A DNA stretch of 64,000 bases from Lepturacanthus savala (GCA_030544235.1 CM060468.1:12864258-12928257); one strand, 5' to 3'; shown: positions 45,722 to 61,150, counted from the first letter of the stretch. Translations and numbers: made by a program. Notes: generated by a model from the letters alone, not told the origin.

Positions 45722-48700
45722 AATCACAATGCAATTTCCTGGAGGTGCATACTAATTCATTTGACTTTATGGAGCAGCGTGACCCCAATTCATTGCATAG
45801 AATTTAGTCTTTTCTCTATAACACACACCCACTCTCTTTTTCCCCACACGTGGGCTCCACTAACACACACACACACACACACACTCTCTGCTCCTTTCTT
45901 TCTCTTTCCTTATCTGGACGCTTGCACTTAGCAATCAGTCTGCCATCCATCAGTTATAATGTGGACATTTAATAAAGCCAACACTACAATGGAATAATGT
46001 TCCAGAGAAGATAAGCTCACCAGCTGAGGGACCGCCTGGAGCTGGCAGCCAGCCATCAACAGCTAAGTGCAGACAGAGCAATAGCTCTGTGCTATCGCGG
46101 AATTAAGGAAAACAGATAGAAATGCACCTCTTGATATGTTTTCATTCAACACACACACACACGGCATCAAAATGTATTTTTTGACATCACTTTTTTGGAA
46201 TTAAACTGCTTTTCTGGAAAGACTGGGTGCTTTGTCCATTAATGCTCTCATCCATATGATTATGATTAGGTTTGTTATAATATATACAGTAACATTTTGT
46301 TTACATTTCTAACTTGGAAGGGGTATAAAAACATATCTAAACTTTGCCCCGGATGGCCACATCATTAAATTATCTGCTATGAAAATGCACTTTAGGTCAT
46401 GATCCAATGTATTGCTGGTTTACTTTAAGCTGGATGTACTGATCATTTAGAGTACATTTTAAAATGTCAGGCAATAAATTGTAAAGGATTACAGTAAACT
46501 GACCCGTAAAAGCTAAGTATGGGAGGAGAGGCAGGAAATAACGAGCATGTTTTGCAGACAGATTTACGTCGTCATGTCAGATACCACCCGTGTTCACAGC
46601 ACGTGGATGTAAAAGCCTGGATTCTCACAGAAATTTAAGAATAAGTGGGCCCAAAAAGCGGCAAAACCATATATAGCCAAAACCATGTAGGAACGGACAC
46701 ACAGGAGGGTTAAAGCCAGAAAATGATGAAATACGTGTAGTCGTGGAATGCAGGAAGATAAGAAAAGGTTCAGCCAGTGAGTCAAAACCAGGTGCAGGCA
46801 TACTCAAGCACATACAGTAACGCTTCAAACTACAAAATATATGAAAGGGAAGAAATTAGAGCGCAGCGGAGAGTGAATAGGTTAATGCTGGGATGAAACA
46901 GCACAGTGTGCAGGGGCTGCGAAATAACACTAAAGCAGAGGTGTGTGTAGGGGTGTGTGTGTGAGGCGGAGACAGTTAAGAGACAAACGGCTGTCTCGGT
47001 AATAAATCTGCCTGCAGCCAATCTAATTGGCCATAACCATACATCAGTCCATGCCACTCCGCTGCTATTATCCATGAACCCGGGCCTCTCAGTCAGTCGC
47101 GCAACATAAACGACCTACTGTGCAGTCCCATGGGACGGATGAGAAAGTACAGACAGCGGTGGCATGTTCTGATGTTGTATTGCAGATAAAAAAAACAACA
47201 ACAAAAAAAAAACTGCATGACAGATTCAGATTTCCTGAAAATATTTGCATCTTGATCTGACTTGCGAAGACACGTTTTGATTCAGGGATGATTTGTCATC
47301 ATATTTAAGTGGTGGGCGATAACGGTGGCAGACAAACTGAATTACTGTTGATTTACAATGGACCTGGGCCCTCTGATGCATGTATGAACAATAAATAATC
47401 CGCAATCCATCAACTGCAGCAAAGACATTATGTTCGCTGCAGCTTGCTGATCTTCACAATGAAACCGGTCATACCAAGGTGATATGACTGATTAAGACTA
47501 TACTTAAATATATACTAAAATAATTTGCAAAAATAAATAAATCATACTTAATTCTCTAGCAAACAAAAAAAGTATCTTTTAAGTGTGCAATCTTCAGTGG
47601 CCAACAGTTCCTTATGGTAAATTATTATTTTTTATTGAAAATACCTTATATGCTAATATATCATACACAACTACACACTTGAAATGACTGTTAAAGAACT
47701 GCTAAGCCTAATTTATCACAACCACAATCACCCAACATCAAACCACTCAACCCACGCACAAACAACACACAAAGGACTGAAATACTCCAGGAAATTTGTG
47801 TAAAATTAAGCTGCCTCTAAAATAAAGCTAATATTTCTCTGTCGATGCTAAATCAGTCATGAAATGATACTGAGATCTACTCATAGGGGATGTTAACGTG
47901 TTGAACATTACATATTAGTGACTGCTACCTTTGGGGTCGATTCCTATGTGAATCTCCTGCAGTGTAGTGTATCCTCTACTTATCTCACAACAGGGATTGA
48001 TCGAGGAGAGGACTGCTTATATTTACTCTGACAATCCTGATTCTGAATATTTTTCTCCCCGCTGACCACAAACATACGCGCACACAAGCGGAGCAATAAA
48101 AAGCAAATCTTCCGTGACTCACACGAATTCAGGACTAACCAGTTGCACACATGCTTCACGCGGTGCCTGAAATGAAACCTGGAAATAAGGTGGCTCTCCG
48201 AAAGCGATGAGCTAATCAAAGAGCCAATAGCATTGCAGAGGGAAAAAAATGATGAGGTCACATGCCAGGGGCAAGGTGACTGATTGCTCATGAGAAGAGC
48301 GTATGGGTGTCAGACTGGTTGCGAGGGTTGCGATGCTGTGACATGTATGTGCATTCGCTCTTGTGACTGTGGTGATGGAGAAGCCTCTTGGAATTAAAGT
48401 GACAGCTGTAAAATATCACAAGGCCACGGAGTAAGAAATTAAATCCCAGGACTGGAGAACAGAGAAGGGCAGAATTGGCATGAAGCTTGAATAATAGAAG
48501 GTATGACACAGACGGCTGCGATTCAAGAAGCTACTTCAGTTCTTACTACTTCAGTACTTCCAACTATCATATCATATAAACTGAAGAAAGAAGTCTTGTT
48601 TAATACTAATATAGCTTTAAAATATTTGCCTAAAAATTGCAATGTAAATGTTTATTTTGCTTCATTTTGAATAAATGAATGAATGGAAGAAAGAAATGGT

Positions 48701-48763
48701 GAAAAGAAACTATCTCCAGCATGATTATGTTTGTACAATTAACACCTACATTATGCAGGTTAT
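44136..48763. other. Spacer between gucy1a2 and cwf19l2
   Basis: About 4.6 kb of AT-rich sequence with CA repeats and no convincing exon. Both genes point left, so the segment separates the 3' end of cwf19l2 from the promoter of gucy1a2. Confidence 0.75.
45664..45721 (+). repeat. (CA)n microsatellite, 58 bp
   Basis: Pure CA repeat in the intergenic spacer. A second short CA run lies at 45863-45884. Confidence 0.97.
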
Positions 48764-48769
48764 TTTATT
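48764..48769 (-). terminator. Polyadenylation signal AATAAA of cwf19l2
   Basis: The minus strand reads CCTAAATAAAATAACC 128 bases after the cwf19l2 stop, the first AATAAA downstream. It implies a short 3' UTR of about 150 bases. The use of this signal is inferred. Confidence 0.7.
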
Positions 48770-48896
48770 TAGGTAAAAAAAAAACATTCTCACATTGTAA
48801 CTTCTATTAAGAAAATGTACATGAACTCTGAATTCATATTTACTACACAGTGTGCACATGGTCTCCACTACTCAGCAGAGAGTGCAGTGTGTCCAA

Positions 48897-49037
48897 CTAG
48901 TCTTTAGTCTTGGTGCAGTCGTATGGTTTCCACCACTGTGCGAACTGCAGGACTTTTTTCCTCTGATCGTCAAAGTTCTCTCTTATCAGCTTCCTCCAAC
49001 GTCGCGGCTCCAGGTCCATCATGCCTCCGACCACTTC
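48897..49037 (-). CDS. cwf19l2: cwf19l2 last coding exon and stop
   Basis: The 46 codons run from EVVGGMMDLEPRRWRKLIRE to VLQFAQWWKPYDCTKTKD and end at TAG (48899-48897). The acceptor is CTTTCCCTCACAG. The match to the human C-terminus fixes the 3' end of the gene. Confidence 0.96.
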   Translation of the reverse strand, partial: EVVGGMMDLEPRRWRKLIRENFDDQRKKVLQFAQWWKPYDCTKTKD

Positions 49038-50950
49038 CTGTGAGGGAAAGAGCGATCAATCGTTGAAATATTACTGTACATCTAATACGGTACATCTTAA
49101 ATAAAGTGCACTCCTTGTAAAGGTGAAAAGTTGCATTTGGCATGTGTAGGTCGATAAAGCATCAGAACACGAGTTCTTCTATGAGCTAAAAACAGATAAA
49201 TAATGATGCATGAGTTGTAGAAGCATTAATGAACACACTGACCTTGCCGAAGTAATGGGGGAACTTCTGTTCATTTTCAATGACATGAGCGAACCCTCCC
49301 TGGAGCCCAAAGTCTACAGCAAAGTAGGGCAGAGCTCGAGGAACCTGAGAGGAAACACACCAATGATTAACACCGGGAGGAAAGCGTTCTATAAAAAAAA
49401 AAGGGACAACGAAGAAAAGAACAGGCAGAGAGGGATGAAAGGAAAATACAGAAACACAAAATATACAATAACAGGCACAAAGAATGAAAGAATGACAAAA
49501 TAAGACATACAGCTTGCCGGATGTCTTTTGAAGAGAGGTCCACAACTTTCTTGTTCATGGCCCATTCCTCATCACACTCCATGATCGCTTTCTGGAAGCA
49601 CACAGAAACAGCTGCTGACCACACTTGAGAGGACATACTCGATGTTCATGCTTTCAACCTAAACTCCGCCCTACAAAACCCTGTCCAGTGTAAAGAGAGT
49701 TACAAACCTTAAAGTATATCGGTGCCATGTCGCCTAGTTCTCGGGGTAGTGGGATACACTCTAGGACCATGTGTTGTCTTCTGCGCAGGTTCATGTGTGT
49801 TTCCATGAACACGCAGTCCAGCTCCTGAGACTCAAACATACGAACCAAGGTGCGCCGGAACAGCTGAGGAAAGCAAAGCAGCATGGAAGTCAACTCAATG
49901 GCGTGTTTCATTGTTATTGTTTGCAGCCAAAACTGAAACAAAAGCAGCATTCGGTTTTGATTCAACGAATCTGCTGCAAAGCAATTCAAGTCGGTGAAGC
50001 TGCGAACCTGCATTTCTGACCAGACGTCTTCGTCCACTTCGGTGGCAGAACAGTGATGCTGGAGAGGACAGATGAGACAGTGGCCCTCAGCCATCGACAC
50101 TCCAGCAGGCAGGCTGAGGTATACCTAAATATTAGATAATACATACCAGAAAAAAAAGGTGAGACAAGTCCTATAATTTAGAGGTATAGCAGCACTATGG
50201 TGGTCTTATAATACCTAAATCAATTACATTTATTTAGGTATCAAAGGAGGAAATCAGCAATCCTTTGCATTTAAGAAGCAGTGAATAATCCTCCTCTTAT
50301 GCATGACAATCTACTTAAACATTAAATCAATTATAAAATTGTTGATTAGCGAACTGTTTCGGCACGAACTCCCTCTCGCCGTCCTGAAATGCCCCACAAT
50401 CCATTACCTTGCTCCCTATTGCCACGATGAGGTGCTTCTGGAGCTCCTGGCTGCTGAAACAGTGATGGCATTTCTCCATGGAGACGTTCAGCCTCCTCGT
50501 GTCCCCGATGGCTCTGCTCCTCAGCCTGTCCTCCTCCCTCCCCTCGCCCTCCCGCTGCGCCGCACTCGACACAAACATGTCATCCAGCGTGTAATTGTCG
50601 CCGTCCGTCTTCCCCATCATCTGGAGAGTTATTGGGAGCAGGAAGAGAAAGAGAAAAGATGGTGAGCGGTGTTGAACAGGGGTGTGATCACTCTTGGTCA
50701 AAATATTCACGCTCTGGGCTTTAGTATATTTTTTTGCATGGATGGTCTGCATTATTGATGTGAAAACTAGATTTAACACATTTTTTTTAATCTCATGCTT
50801 AAAATAACGCAGGGAAGAAAATAATAGTAATCCTTTAAGAACCACTGCTGTAGAGTTACTGACCATCCTTGGAAACTGGCTGGTAGACTCACTAATTGGT
50901 GCATGTAGGAGCTGACGCAATATTACCGTCTGTGCTGTTTCCATGCTATA

Positions 50951-50985
<35 letters not shown>

Positions 50986-51231
50986 ATGTGCCTGGACAGC
51001 CCTGTATGTAAGTTGGTCTCTGAGTGTTAACGGTGTGATCGACTCCGGTGTTTCTACGTCTTGTCGCTGTGGTAACCGGGCAACAGGTTGGATATCTGTG
51101 TGTATATGAGAGAGAGAGAGAGAGGCGAGCATGGCTGGAGTGTGTGTGTGTGACTCGGCATGTGGGAGTAAGAGTGAAAATTGGATTAGTTTAGTGACAG
51201 TGTGGGAGGGAGAGTGTGAGTGTGTGTAGGA

Positions 51232-51272
<41 letters not shown>

Positions 51273-54200
51273 CGCAAAGGATGGAACCTTAGTGTGCAAC
51301 ATGCAGGCAGATTTATATCTTTATATATACACATGCAGACACATTCCAGCTTGCAGTTACATGTAGACTCATTAGGCGTAATATGAAAACTTTAAGGAGC
51401 TGATTAATCAATCAGAAAAATCAATGTTCTGTTCTTGTCTGATCAACAGTCCAAAATCCAGACATGTTCATTTTACTATCACGTATGGCCCATAAAAAGC
51501 TTAAAATTCTCATAATTGAGAAGCTGCAACCAAGAAATATTTGGCATAGTCCCCTTGAAAAAGGAAGAGAAGTAATAATGTCAATTAATAGTGATTAATG
51601 GACTAATAACTGCATAGAAACACATCCTTGATATAATTTAAAGGGGCATACTACTCTCCAGAAAATGCAAGGCTACTAATAGACAGAGCTCTCCATTTAT
51701 TTGTATCTGACAAGGGAATAAAACCAGATACTGAATAACATAGAACAGAATAAGTGGTTGCAGCCTCTGTGATGTCACCTGTTGGGTTTGTGAACTCGTG
51801 TTTTGATGCTTAATTGCGGGCCCTACCATCTTGTTCCTTTTAACCCAGTTGAACAGGGAAAATATCTAAAGAGTTCAAATTTGTTTTTTGTACCAGGCAG
51901 TAAAAATCAGGCATTTATGGGACGATTGACTCGATTCTGCAGCCAGCCTCAAACGGACATTCAAGGAAGTGCAGTAATTTTGGCCCCTGCATTGCTTTAG
52001 CACCGGCACCTCGGATAAAACTGCCCAAAACAAACAGAAACAACAAAACACCTAATCCACTACTTACTGATAAATAAACTGAACCGAAAAACATTTTAGT
52101 TCTAGTCTTTATTTGTTCAAATGTGAGCAGGAGTTCCCTGCTCTTCATTTATATAATTTAAGATCCAACTACTATCCCCTAATTCTTCCTTCTCTACTAT
52201 CTGCTTTGTATGGGCAAATTGTCCCCACAGCCGTATAGACCCTCAAAAGGCACATGAAAAAAACACCATTACAACCACAAGATGGAAGAAAACAAACAGG
52301 TCGCAACACCGCAGGACTCCAATGTTCACTTATGTCATGCATCAAGGTAACATTGGAGCACCACTGCTCTTCATCGGATGGTTTGTTTATTTTATGAATT
52401 GCTCACTTTCAGCCCAGCACATCCTTTTGATTTGAGGAAATGGCTTGTTGCTGGTATGAGAAATAAAAGGAGAGGAATGGAAGAAAAAGGCACAATAGCT
52501 GGATGAAAAGAGAGAGAAGTAAAGATGGACAACACAAATGCCAAAATCGTTACGGACATAAAAGGAAGCGGGGGGTGAAAAGATAAAATTGGAGACAACA
52601 AAGCTTAAAGCGATGCTCAAAAAAAGGACATGGTTTGGGATAGTGAGGTGGAGCTGAATGGGAGGGAGTTTGGATGCTGAGGACTAAAAAAATAAATTGA
52701 GGAAGGATTCAATGGAGACATGGCAGGGGAGTCGAAAAAAAAGGAAGGGGAAAGGGAAAAACACAATTAAAAATAATAGGAACAGCACACCGTCTTGAGG
52801 GAATTTCCTTCGATCTGGGGTAAATAAATGTTTTCACCTCATTGTACAATAAGTTATTTCAATTTCAACAAGTTATGTTTGGAATGCATTTAGAAAACCA
52901 CTAGAGACTATCCCAAGGTATCACGTGGATTGCTGGGACAGAATGTTTATATGAATGAAGATTATTATTCTGTATTATTGGGGAGTAAGAATAACCTACA
53001 CCTTCAGGTGTGACCAATTAAACGGTTGTTAAAACATCATTTTATAAAGGCTGTAGTTATGTGCAATGTGTCAAATGATACAATGTTCGTCGGTAAAATT
53101 GATTCTTTGTCTTCAATTGCTTATTAAATGCTTTTGCCATTTCTCTTCAAAACTAAACTAACTGCTGGTCTATTATAAATAAACCAGGCGATTGGGGGGG
53201 TGTTGGAAGCCTTTTATAGATGCTACTGCAAATGGTGAATAAATGGATTCCGATTCTGATTGTGGGCATGGCCAGAAGGCTTGTGCATGTACGCACGATA
53301 TTCAGAACAATTTAGATATACAAGGAAAACGTGGGAACAGGCGTATGTGGGTTTTTTAGTACACAGATTTCTACACCTAAATATACACAGTTTCATACGT
53401 TTGGCTCCAGGCGTGATGGGAGATTAAATCTCTCACTCTTCTTAATAACTTGGTGAAGACGCCACACTGAGGACAAATGGAGAGGTAAGAGATGGGAGGG
53501 GAAGATTGCAGAACGGAGAGCGAAGAACAATTATTAAAACTGGAAAGAAGCAGATGGACAAACCGATATAAGGATTAAGCGTGTAGCCTAATTATGAGCG
53601 CGAACGGCGGAGATTGAAAGAAACGTTCCAGAAGAGCGAAGCGCGGCGTGATGGAGAGACGGGGCGGGAGCCGCTGGGTTAAAATACAGTTTTCTTTCTC
53701 CCTTGCAGATCATAAATCTATAGCTGTGATTAGAAGTTTTATTTATAGAAACTGTGCCATGGTAACTGTGGATGTATTTTTAGTATCACTCTTTGGAGCT
53801 GTACAACATGTGTGTGCGCACGCATGTATTTTTACATGCGTACATGTGAAATGAATTCATGAGTGAGGTCAAGAATTTGAGAGCGTTTGTGTGTGTGTGA
53901 GTGAAAGTGAGCGAGTGAGGGCAGGGAAATTTAGAGAAAGGAAAAACATCGACAGAGCTTAAGCATTTGTCTTTCCTTCTTTTCTTTTTTTTTTTTTTAA
54001 TCGCCATGGCAACTCCTCCATCTCTGTTTGTTAATGTTTCCCACACATGCACGTGCACTCACATGTTTGTGCATGCACGCACGATAGTGGGATTTTTTTT
54101 TTTTTTTTTAAATTACTTGTTGTCATATTCCAAACAACAGAAGGAGAAGGTAAACAAGCAAAAAGGAGAAGAAGGAGCAAGAAAACGTGTCTCCGCTCTG

Positions 54201-57200
54201 AGGAAAAGTGAAGCATGTAACTGCTGACAGACTGACATACACACACAAGTACCCATCTGCTTTGCATCTATTTCAAGCACACAGTGGAAGGAGAGAGAGG
54301 AGGAGAGAGAAGGAGAGCGAGAGAGATGAGTGGATGTAGTAGTAGAAAAGAGAAACGTATAGCGACACAGACCCAAACCTGTTTGTCTAATGGAATATTG
54401 TATTTTAACTCGTGTGACAACACAAAAAAGTGGAAAATCAAGCTACACTAGATGCACATGATACAAACAATTGTGAGTAGTGCAGCTGTAGCAAAATACC
54501 ACCCAAATACGGTCAACTCAGGGTCACAATGTCATGTATCGAGTAAATATAACAGTATCAACTTTTACATAATCAATAGTGTTGCAGAACATCCATTTTA
54601 AAATCAATTGAAATAAACACATTTCAAACATGACGGGTGGCATCAATATAGGGTTACTTGATCTCCTCTAATAGAGTTCTGTAGGTCAGCCAACCAGGGT
54701 TGGGAACCACTTTACTATGCTATAATATACTACATGACCAGAGTCTGTGATGAGACTATAACAACAACCGCTATCAACGCAGGAAAGTTGACACCTTCCC
54801 TGATGAAGTGTGTTGGAGCTTCGATATGTAACATGTGTTGCTGGTTACTAAAACTAATCTGCCTAAATTAGTCTTGAGAAATTGATTTGACAGGTTAAAA
54901 CCCAAATGGTACAATATGTTGTGGACACATTAAAATCTGTCCACACACAAATTGGTATTCACTGCTGCAGATAGGAGACTTTTACATATTCTGATGTTGT
55001 TGAGGTTTTGTTTAATTAAAACATTATTTAAAAATATATAAAATGACAGTTCATAATATAGATCAAGACTAAAAAAATAACTCAAAATGATTGTTTTTCC
55101 ACCCCGATGTTAAAGGTTGTCTGGATATAACTGTATCCGACTTCAACAACAAAATGAAGCATCTGTGTCCACATTAAATCAAGCTGCCACTGTGACAACT
55201 CTCTCAACAACTTTGAGGTGGCGTTCAAACTGAGTGGCAAAAGAAAGCAAGATAGAGGGGAGAGTGGACTCGTGGTAGAGAAGAAAGGGAAAAGCAGCGG
55301 TTTAATCTCGGAGTAATAAATAACCTTTTATTCTCTGAAAATATGGAAACACTCCAGACCGCAGAGATGATTCTCAAGTGTGCAATGGAGCAACTCCAAG
55401 AGCTTTGAGGCTCAAATGGCTAAGAAATATGAGGAAAAAACACATCCAAAAGATTAATTTGATAAATTAATGCAATTAGGTTGCTGTGAGTGATCGGTTT
55501 TGTAAAGTTGCAATCTCCAGTGTGAACAAGCTCACAATATAATAATGATACTGTGGAGCAGGAAAAAGCTGGTTTCCGTGGACCTTGAGGTAAAAATTAA
55601 AAATGTTCTTACCTTGGCAGCCATTCGAGAGTAGAGGGCGTTCTGATCCTGTGCGGAGCTCATCTTCTCCCTCCTGACCATCTCCTGCAGACCCATGCTG
55701 TCATCATCCTGGAAGTAGCGCACACGCTCCCCGTCAACATGGGTCTCAATCTGGGGAGGGAAAGGAGAGGAGCGTTAGGAAGGAATAGGCACGGTGATGA
55801 ACCGCTGGAAATCAGGTTCTGCATCTAAAATCTATTCAGACCACAGCCTTGAAAGGGGTGATGATGAGAAAGCGGGAGACAAAAGGCACCGCAGAAGAAA
55901 AGAGAGAAAAAATAAAAAGGACGTGAAAAAATTAACACTGACAGAAATGGACAGACAGATCAAGACAGACTGTATTGGAGGCCGAGCTATTTCATCAATT
56001 TATAATAACTAAACAGAGAGAGAGCTTTGTTTAGATGACACACAGGCAAAGGGGAGATCCCGCTCTCATCACACACACACTGATGAATACCTCACGATAA
56101 GGAACAAATAGCACAAACACATCATTTACTCCCCCTTCTCTCAACCTTCTCTCAACACCACTGTTTTCAAGTTGCAACAGTGCGCAGGACATTTTGTTAC
56201 AGCAGTTTATGCGAGTATTCAGCAGCTCATAAACTTCAATCCTTGCTGTCCTGTGTCTCTACTTTCTTGCCACACCTCCTCCCCATCCCTTACCGGTTTC
56301 TTCTTCCGTCGCCCGCCGTGGGGCTCTTGAGGTCCAGACGGCGGCTTGACCGGCCAGGCCCGGCCCGAGTGGTCGGTTGTGAAAAGGACGACCTCCTGGT
56401 CTTCACTGGAGCGGCCCGGGACCTGAAGCAACGGAACACGGCCAGATCACATTCAGTCGTGTTTGTTTTTTAATGCGGCTGACTGACTACATTCCTAAAA
56501 GTTCAAACTTTTTTTTTTTCCCCTCATCTACCCAAATATTCATGTTCTGTATAAAACTGCAACTCAAAAAGGAGTCATCAGATCAGAAACATCTAAAAAA
56601 AAAAAAAAAAAGTAAACTTGAAATAGTCCAACTTGGTCAGAAATGGAACATTTGCTGATCATATTTACAAACTGATCACTCTACTTGAAGTTAAAAACTA
56701 TATTCAGTGCCAATTTAGCACTCAAAGCAAGCTTGTGTGTTTTCAAAGATCAAAAGGTTTGTTTGGTATGAAGAGCTGAAGCCTGTTGTTGCACACTGAG
56801 CTACTCTTATATGGAAAAAGATTATACAAACGGGACGTTATCCTGTCATTTTACGTAGCATTCACTCAGTCAGATTTATTACAATCAGAAGAGCAACCTA
56901 TGTAAGAAGAGCCTATGTCTGATTAAAGGGATTATAGATGGAGATTTGACCTGAAGGAGACAAGAAACAACAAATCAGTTGTATCTGGGAGATGGACTTA
57001 AAAAAAAAAATAAAAGGGAGAATATTTCTTCTCCTCCAGTGGTCACGGTTGGGTCTCGCAAGGCTTCGCATGCAGGGAAAACACTTAATATGAGCCAGAC
57101 AGGCACCACAAGTCAAAATCATTAAATAATGAAGACAAGCCAAAAGTCTTCCATAAGAAGACAGACTGGAAGGAGCTCAGATGAGCACAAATCAACGGTA

Positions 57201-60200
57201 CGCTGTCTCCGAGAGGGCTGAAGTACCTCAGCTCAGAAGTGCACTAAAAACGAAGAATTATGACGTTTCTGAGAAAAACGCATCCTCGTGTTAGAACTTT
57301 GGCCTTACAGAGGATGAATCTAGCCTTACTTGCATATGATTGCCAAACGATCACGGCCTGCTTTCCACATGTTTACAGAGTTGTCTGGAGTTGGAAATAG
57401 GCCTCCGTTTATTTATGCGTGTGCGTGCGTGCATGAATCCAGAAAAGGCAATAGCGATGCCACTGGGGAGAAAAAGCAGTCCTGAGGTGTCAGGGAACAG
57501 CCATTGCTCTCTGTTAATTGCCTGTACTGCCGACGCAGGCAGGATGGCACATATAATCTCTCTGTCTCCCTCTCAATCTGTCTTTTTCGCCCTCCGTCGC
57601 TCTCTTCCCAAAACGGGGGGGTGGGGGGGCACACTCTGAATGACCCCTGGTAGGGGGAGCGTCGTCAGCGCACTAAGACACATTGGTCTCCCATTAAGAG
57701 TCTGTGCTGAAATGTCGAACAGCAGCGGACGGTGAGACGTTAGAGCCTCCAACGGGGCAACAGAGACACTTCAAACCGTTTTAAATACAGTTTAAAACAT
57801 GTAAAAACAGCAGAGGGTTTAGTTACATGCAAAGACGAGCGGATGTGAAGCACGACCTGTTGTGTGCGATGAAGTTTAGAAACGATACAGTCTTGAGTGT
57901 TTGGATCAGCATTCAGACTAGACTGGGAAAGAAGAAAGAAGCCGATAAATGATTCAGTGCACGTCAGGTTCTAAACTGTGTGCAAGTCTCTGAATCTGTC
58001 TAGTCCTGTATGCGATGTTGGAGAAAATGTAGTTTCAGGGTGAAAAAAGGACTTTTTTCTATCGTCTTGAATGTATTTTTTTCATATTTAGAACTATTTC
58101 TATTTACTAGTAGTTATTACTGTTACTATTTAGCGATTTAGTAGTTACACAATGACAATGTAAGGTCTATAAACAGTATATAGTATCTACAGACCTGGTT
58201 TGATTTGGCTGCTTCGTGGAGCTTCTTTCGGGCAAGGTGGTTCTCTTTGGCTTTATGAGCTGCCTCCAACTGCGATTTCAGTTTCTCAATCAGAGCCTGA
58301 AACATACACAGACAAACACAAATGTATTTAAAAACACAGAAATGCTATGTAGCAATTACATTTATATTTTTCCTTATTGTTTGGTTTTCAAAATGTCAAC
58401 CACCAACCTAAAATGTCTTGGTGTATATAGATAATAGAAGCTGACTATCATAGAGGACGGTGAGTAATTATTGGTAATTAATTCTCTGACCAACTGATGG
58501 ACACTACTAATTGCAGCTTAACATCTAAGTTAATGTATCTAAGATTAGTTCAAGTCAACATTGAACAAAAACGAAAGTCAAACGAAAGAATTACAAGAAA
58601 AAACCCAAATACCAAACCAAACCAATATTAAACAACAGCTGATACTGAATTACATAGGAGAGAGAACGCATCTGTTTCAGGCAGACATAATTTAGCGCAT
58701 GCATAGAAAAGTCCTCTACCATCTGCCTCTGACAGATATTGATTCCTTCATGTATATGCATAAATACATGAAAGTACCATGCATAAAAGCCAAGTGCATG
58801 GCTGTTAAAGGCACTTAACACACACACACACATACTGATTGCTTTGTCGTGTAGGGACATACTGGATGCGGGGTTGACACAAAGCCTTTTAGCACTCTAT
58901 ATAAGAGATCCCAATAGCGCCGTTAGCATTGACACATGAAGACAGTTATAGGAGGGAGTGGAACGCAAAGATCAATAATAGCTAAATGAATGGATGCTGT
59001 GATGTGCTTTTAAATCCGCAGTAAGCAAAGAGCTGAAGCTAATGTGTTGGGGAAACTAAGTAAATGTGCTGAACCGTAAAGCTTCAGCGTTACAAAGATT
59101 AAATGAGTTTAATGAGAGACCACCCTAAAACGAACCGCGAAATGATATTTAAAATGACAATGAAATACATTTTTATTATAGTTATAGAGTACTGCCTATG
59201 CATATGACAGTGGATCAAAGCTCAATAAACACTCATGTTTAGTCATGGTGCAGACATTTATTGTGCCTACAGGATGAAACCTAATGACTCTGGTGAGCTC
59301 ATGAATTACCGACACAATTTTAACCGCCTGATATATGTTTATGACCAAATACGTGCAAAACTAAAGACCTTCCCGTTTGTAATTTATAATATATAAAGAA
59401 CGTTAATGTGGTATTATTATTTTATTCCAAATTGAATGAGCTGAAGCACAGATCCAAAACCAGGCGTAGTGTTTAAATACTTACTGTCTGCACTGTATAT
59501 TGGGAACAAAACTCCCGACTCACCGTGTTCCCCATGATCTCTGCCTTCACCAGCTTGGCGCCAAGTCTGTTCATCTCCTCCTCTGACAGCAGTGGAATCT
59601 CCTCTTCCTCCTCCTCCTCTTCCTCCTCACTGCCACTCTCACTTCTATGTCAACATGAAGAGAGGAAAGTGTTAGGGGACTGTAAAACCAAGTGATAGAA
59701 AACTAACACTACATGATACTATTTGCCTATTTGTAGCGTTAATATGAAGACGCTTGAAACTACACGTTTCTTCTTCTGGTTTCTCTCTTTTTCCAATACA
59801 TAAATTTACACCAAACTCACCCTCAGGATTCCATGACTTCACTATTTCACCCAAATAATAGTCCTAAACCCACTAATGGCTAAAGTTTTTAATTTAACCG
59901 TGCAGCGGTTTTCTACAGAGCTCTGACAATGTTTATCTGTTATGATTCATTTGAGCCTCAGAGCACCCCGGAGATCATTACAGCCTGCCTCGGAGGTTCT
60001 AAACTGCAGCCAGGGAAGCATCGTTCCTGGCTATTACACCTCTCATAGCCTCATTTCATTCTGCGGCAACGCTGCAGACTCATTTCATGCTGCAGGGGTT
60101 TTGGGTGCTGGTTTACCCAAACAACTTAGCCTAATGAGGCAAAACGCAGAACTACTGAGAAGGCTTTTCGAAGCATTGATACCCCTGTCATCTGGCCGAT

Positions 60201-61103
60201 AACGTCGCTACACGTGCTGTGAAACTAAGAGCACATATTAGCTCGTGAATCATCCGACTGTCAGGAGTGTCTCCGTTTCTTTTTTTTAGGGATGAGGAAG
60301 ATGGGAGAGATACAAAACATAATTACAAGAAAGAGCACAGGTGAGCTGGAGGAAACAAGCTGTTATAGCGCTTTGAGCATCTGTAATACCAAGTGACAGA
60401 CCAATAACCTGTGCATTGTAATGACTGAAACACAGTCGGTCATTGACTGATAGATGGAGTCCTTTCAAATTACAGACAAAGCGATTAAAAACTGAGTCGA
60501 CACATGGTGCACGTTGCTGAATTTTGACCATTAGACAGAAAAAATACAGAGAATATAGGACACTACATGAGTTACAGTATAGGCTCGGAGGTCAGATAGG
60601 GAGGTTAAGTGGGAATATCATGACTAACGTTCAAAAGCAAATAAGGGCTTCAAGAATTCTTACAGGTCCCTTGAAACCTAAAGTAAATAAAGTACATATG
60701 TGAAGGCAGCGGAGTTTAATTGAAGGGATTACTGTGAGAAAGTCTCTGCTGGGGTTATAATGTGAACACTGATATCAACACAGGCTTTAAATTCCATGGG
60801 TGCAAGTTGTTTTTGTTGTGTGTGTGGTCCCTTTAATGGCTGCGCTGCTGCCAAAAAATAGTAGTTGTTTTACTTATGCAGTCACTATCTGTTTTTTGTT
60901 TAGCTTTAGCTTTAGATTGGCATTAATGCAACAACTCTAATAAACGTAGTAGTCTGAAATTTATTTATATGGATTCTGTAATAAAACATCGACAATGAAA
61001 AAATATTATCAAATGGGGGTCAGTGGTCTAATTTGTGTAAGTTAAGGGTTCCCTGATGTGAAAAACCTTGAGAAGCAATTATTTATTGAACATGCTCATG
61101 TAC

Positions 61104-61150
<47 letters not shown>

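Larger units (their letters stand above)
50621..55612 (-). other. cwf19l2 large intron
   Basis: 5.0 kb with two TG repeats, T runs near 53990 and 54095, and AT-rich filler; no gene seen. The adjacent small introns between 49038 and 50407 (81 to 283 bases) are unremarkable. Confidence 0.9.

Noticed and set aside
54690..54725. AACCAGGGTTGGGAACCACT, similar to a hAT terminus
   Set aside because: Single short match without a second end or an 8-bp duplication.
59942..60202. 86-codon plus-strand frame inside a cwf19l2 intron
   Set aside because: No known family, no neighbouring exon or splice context, and antisense to the host gene; probably chance.
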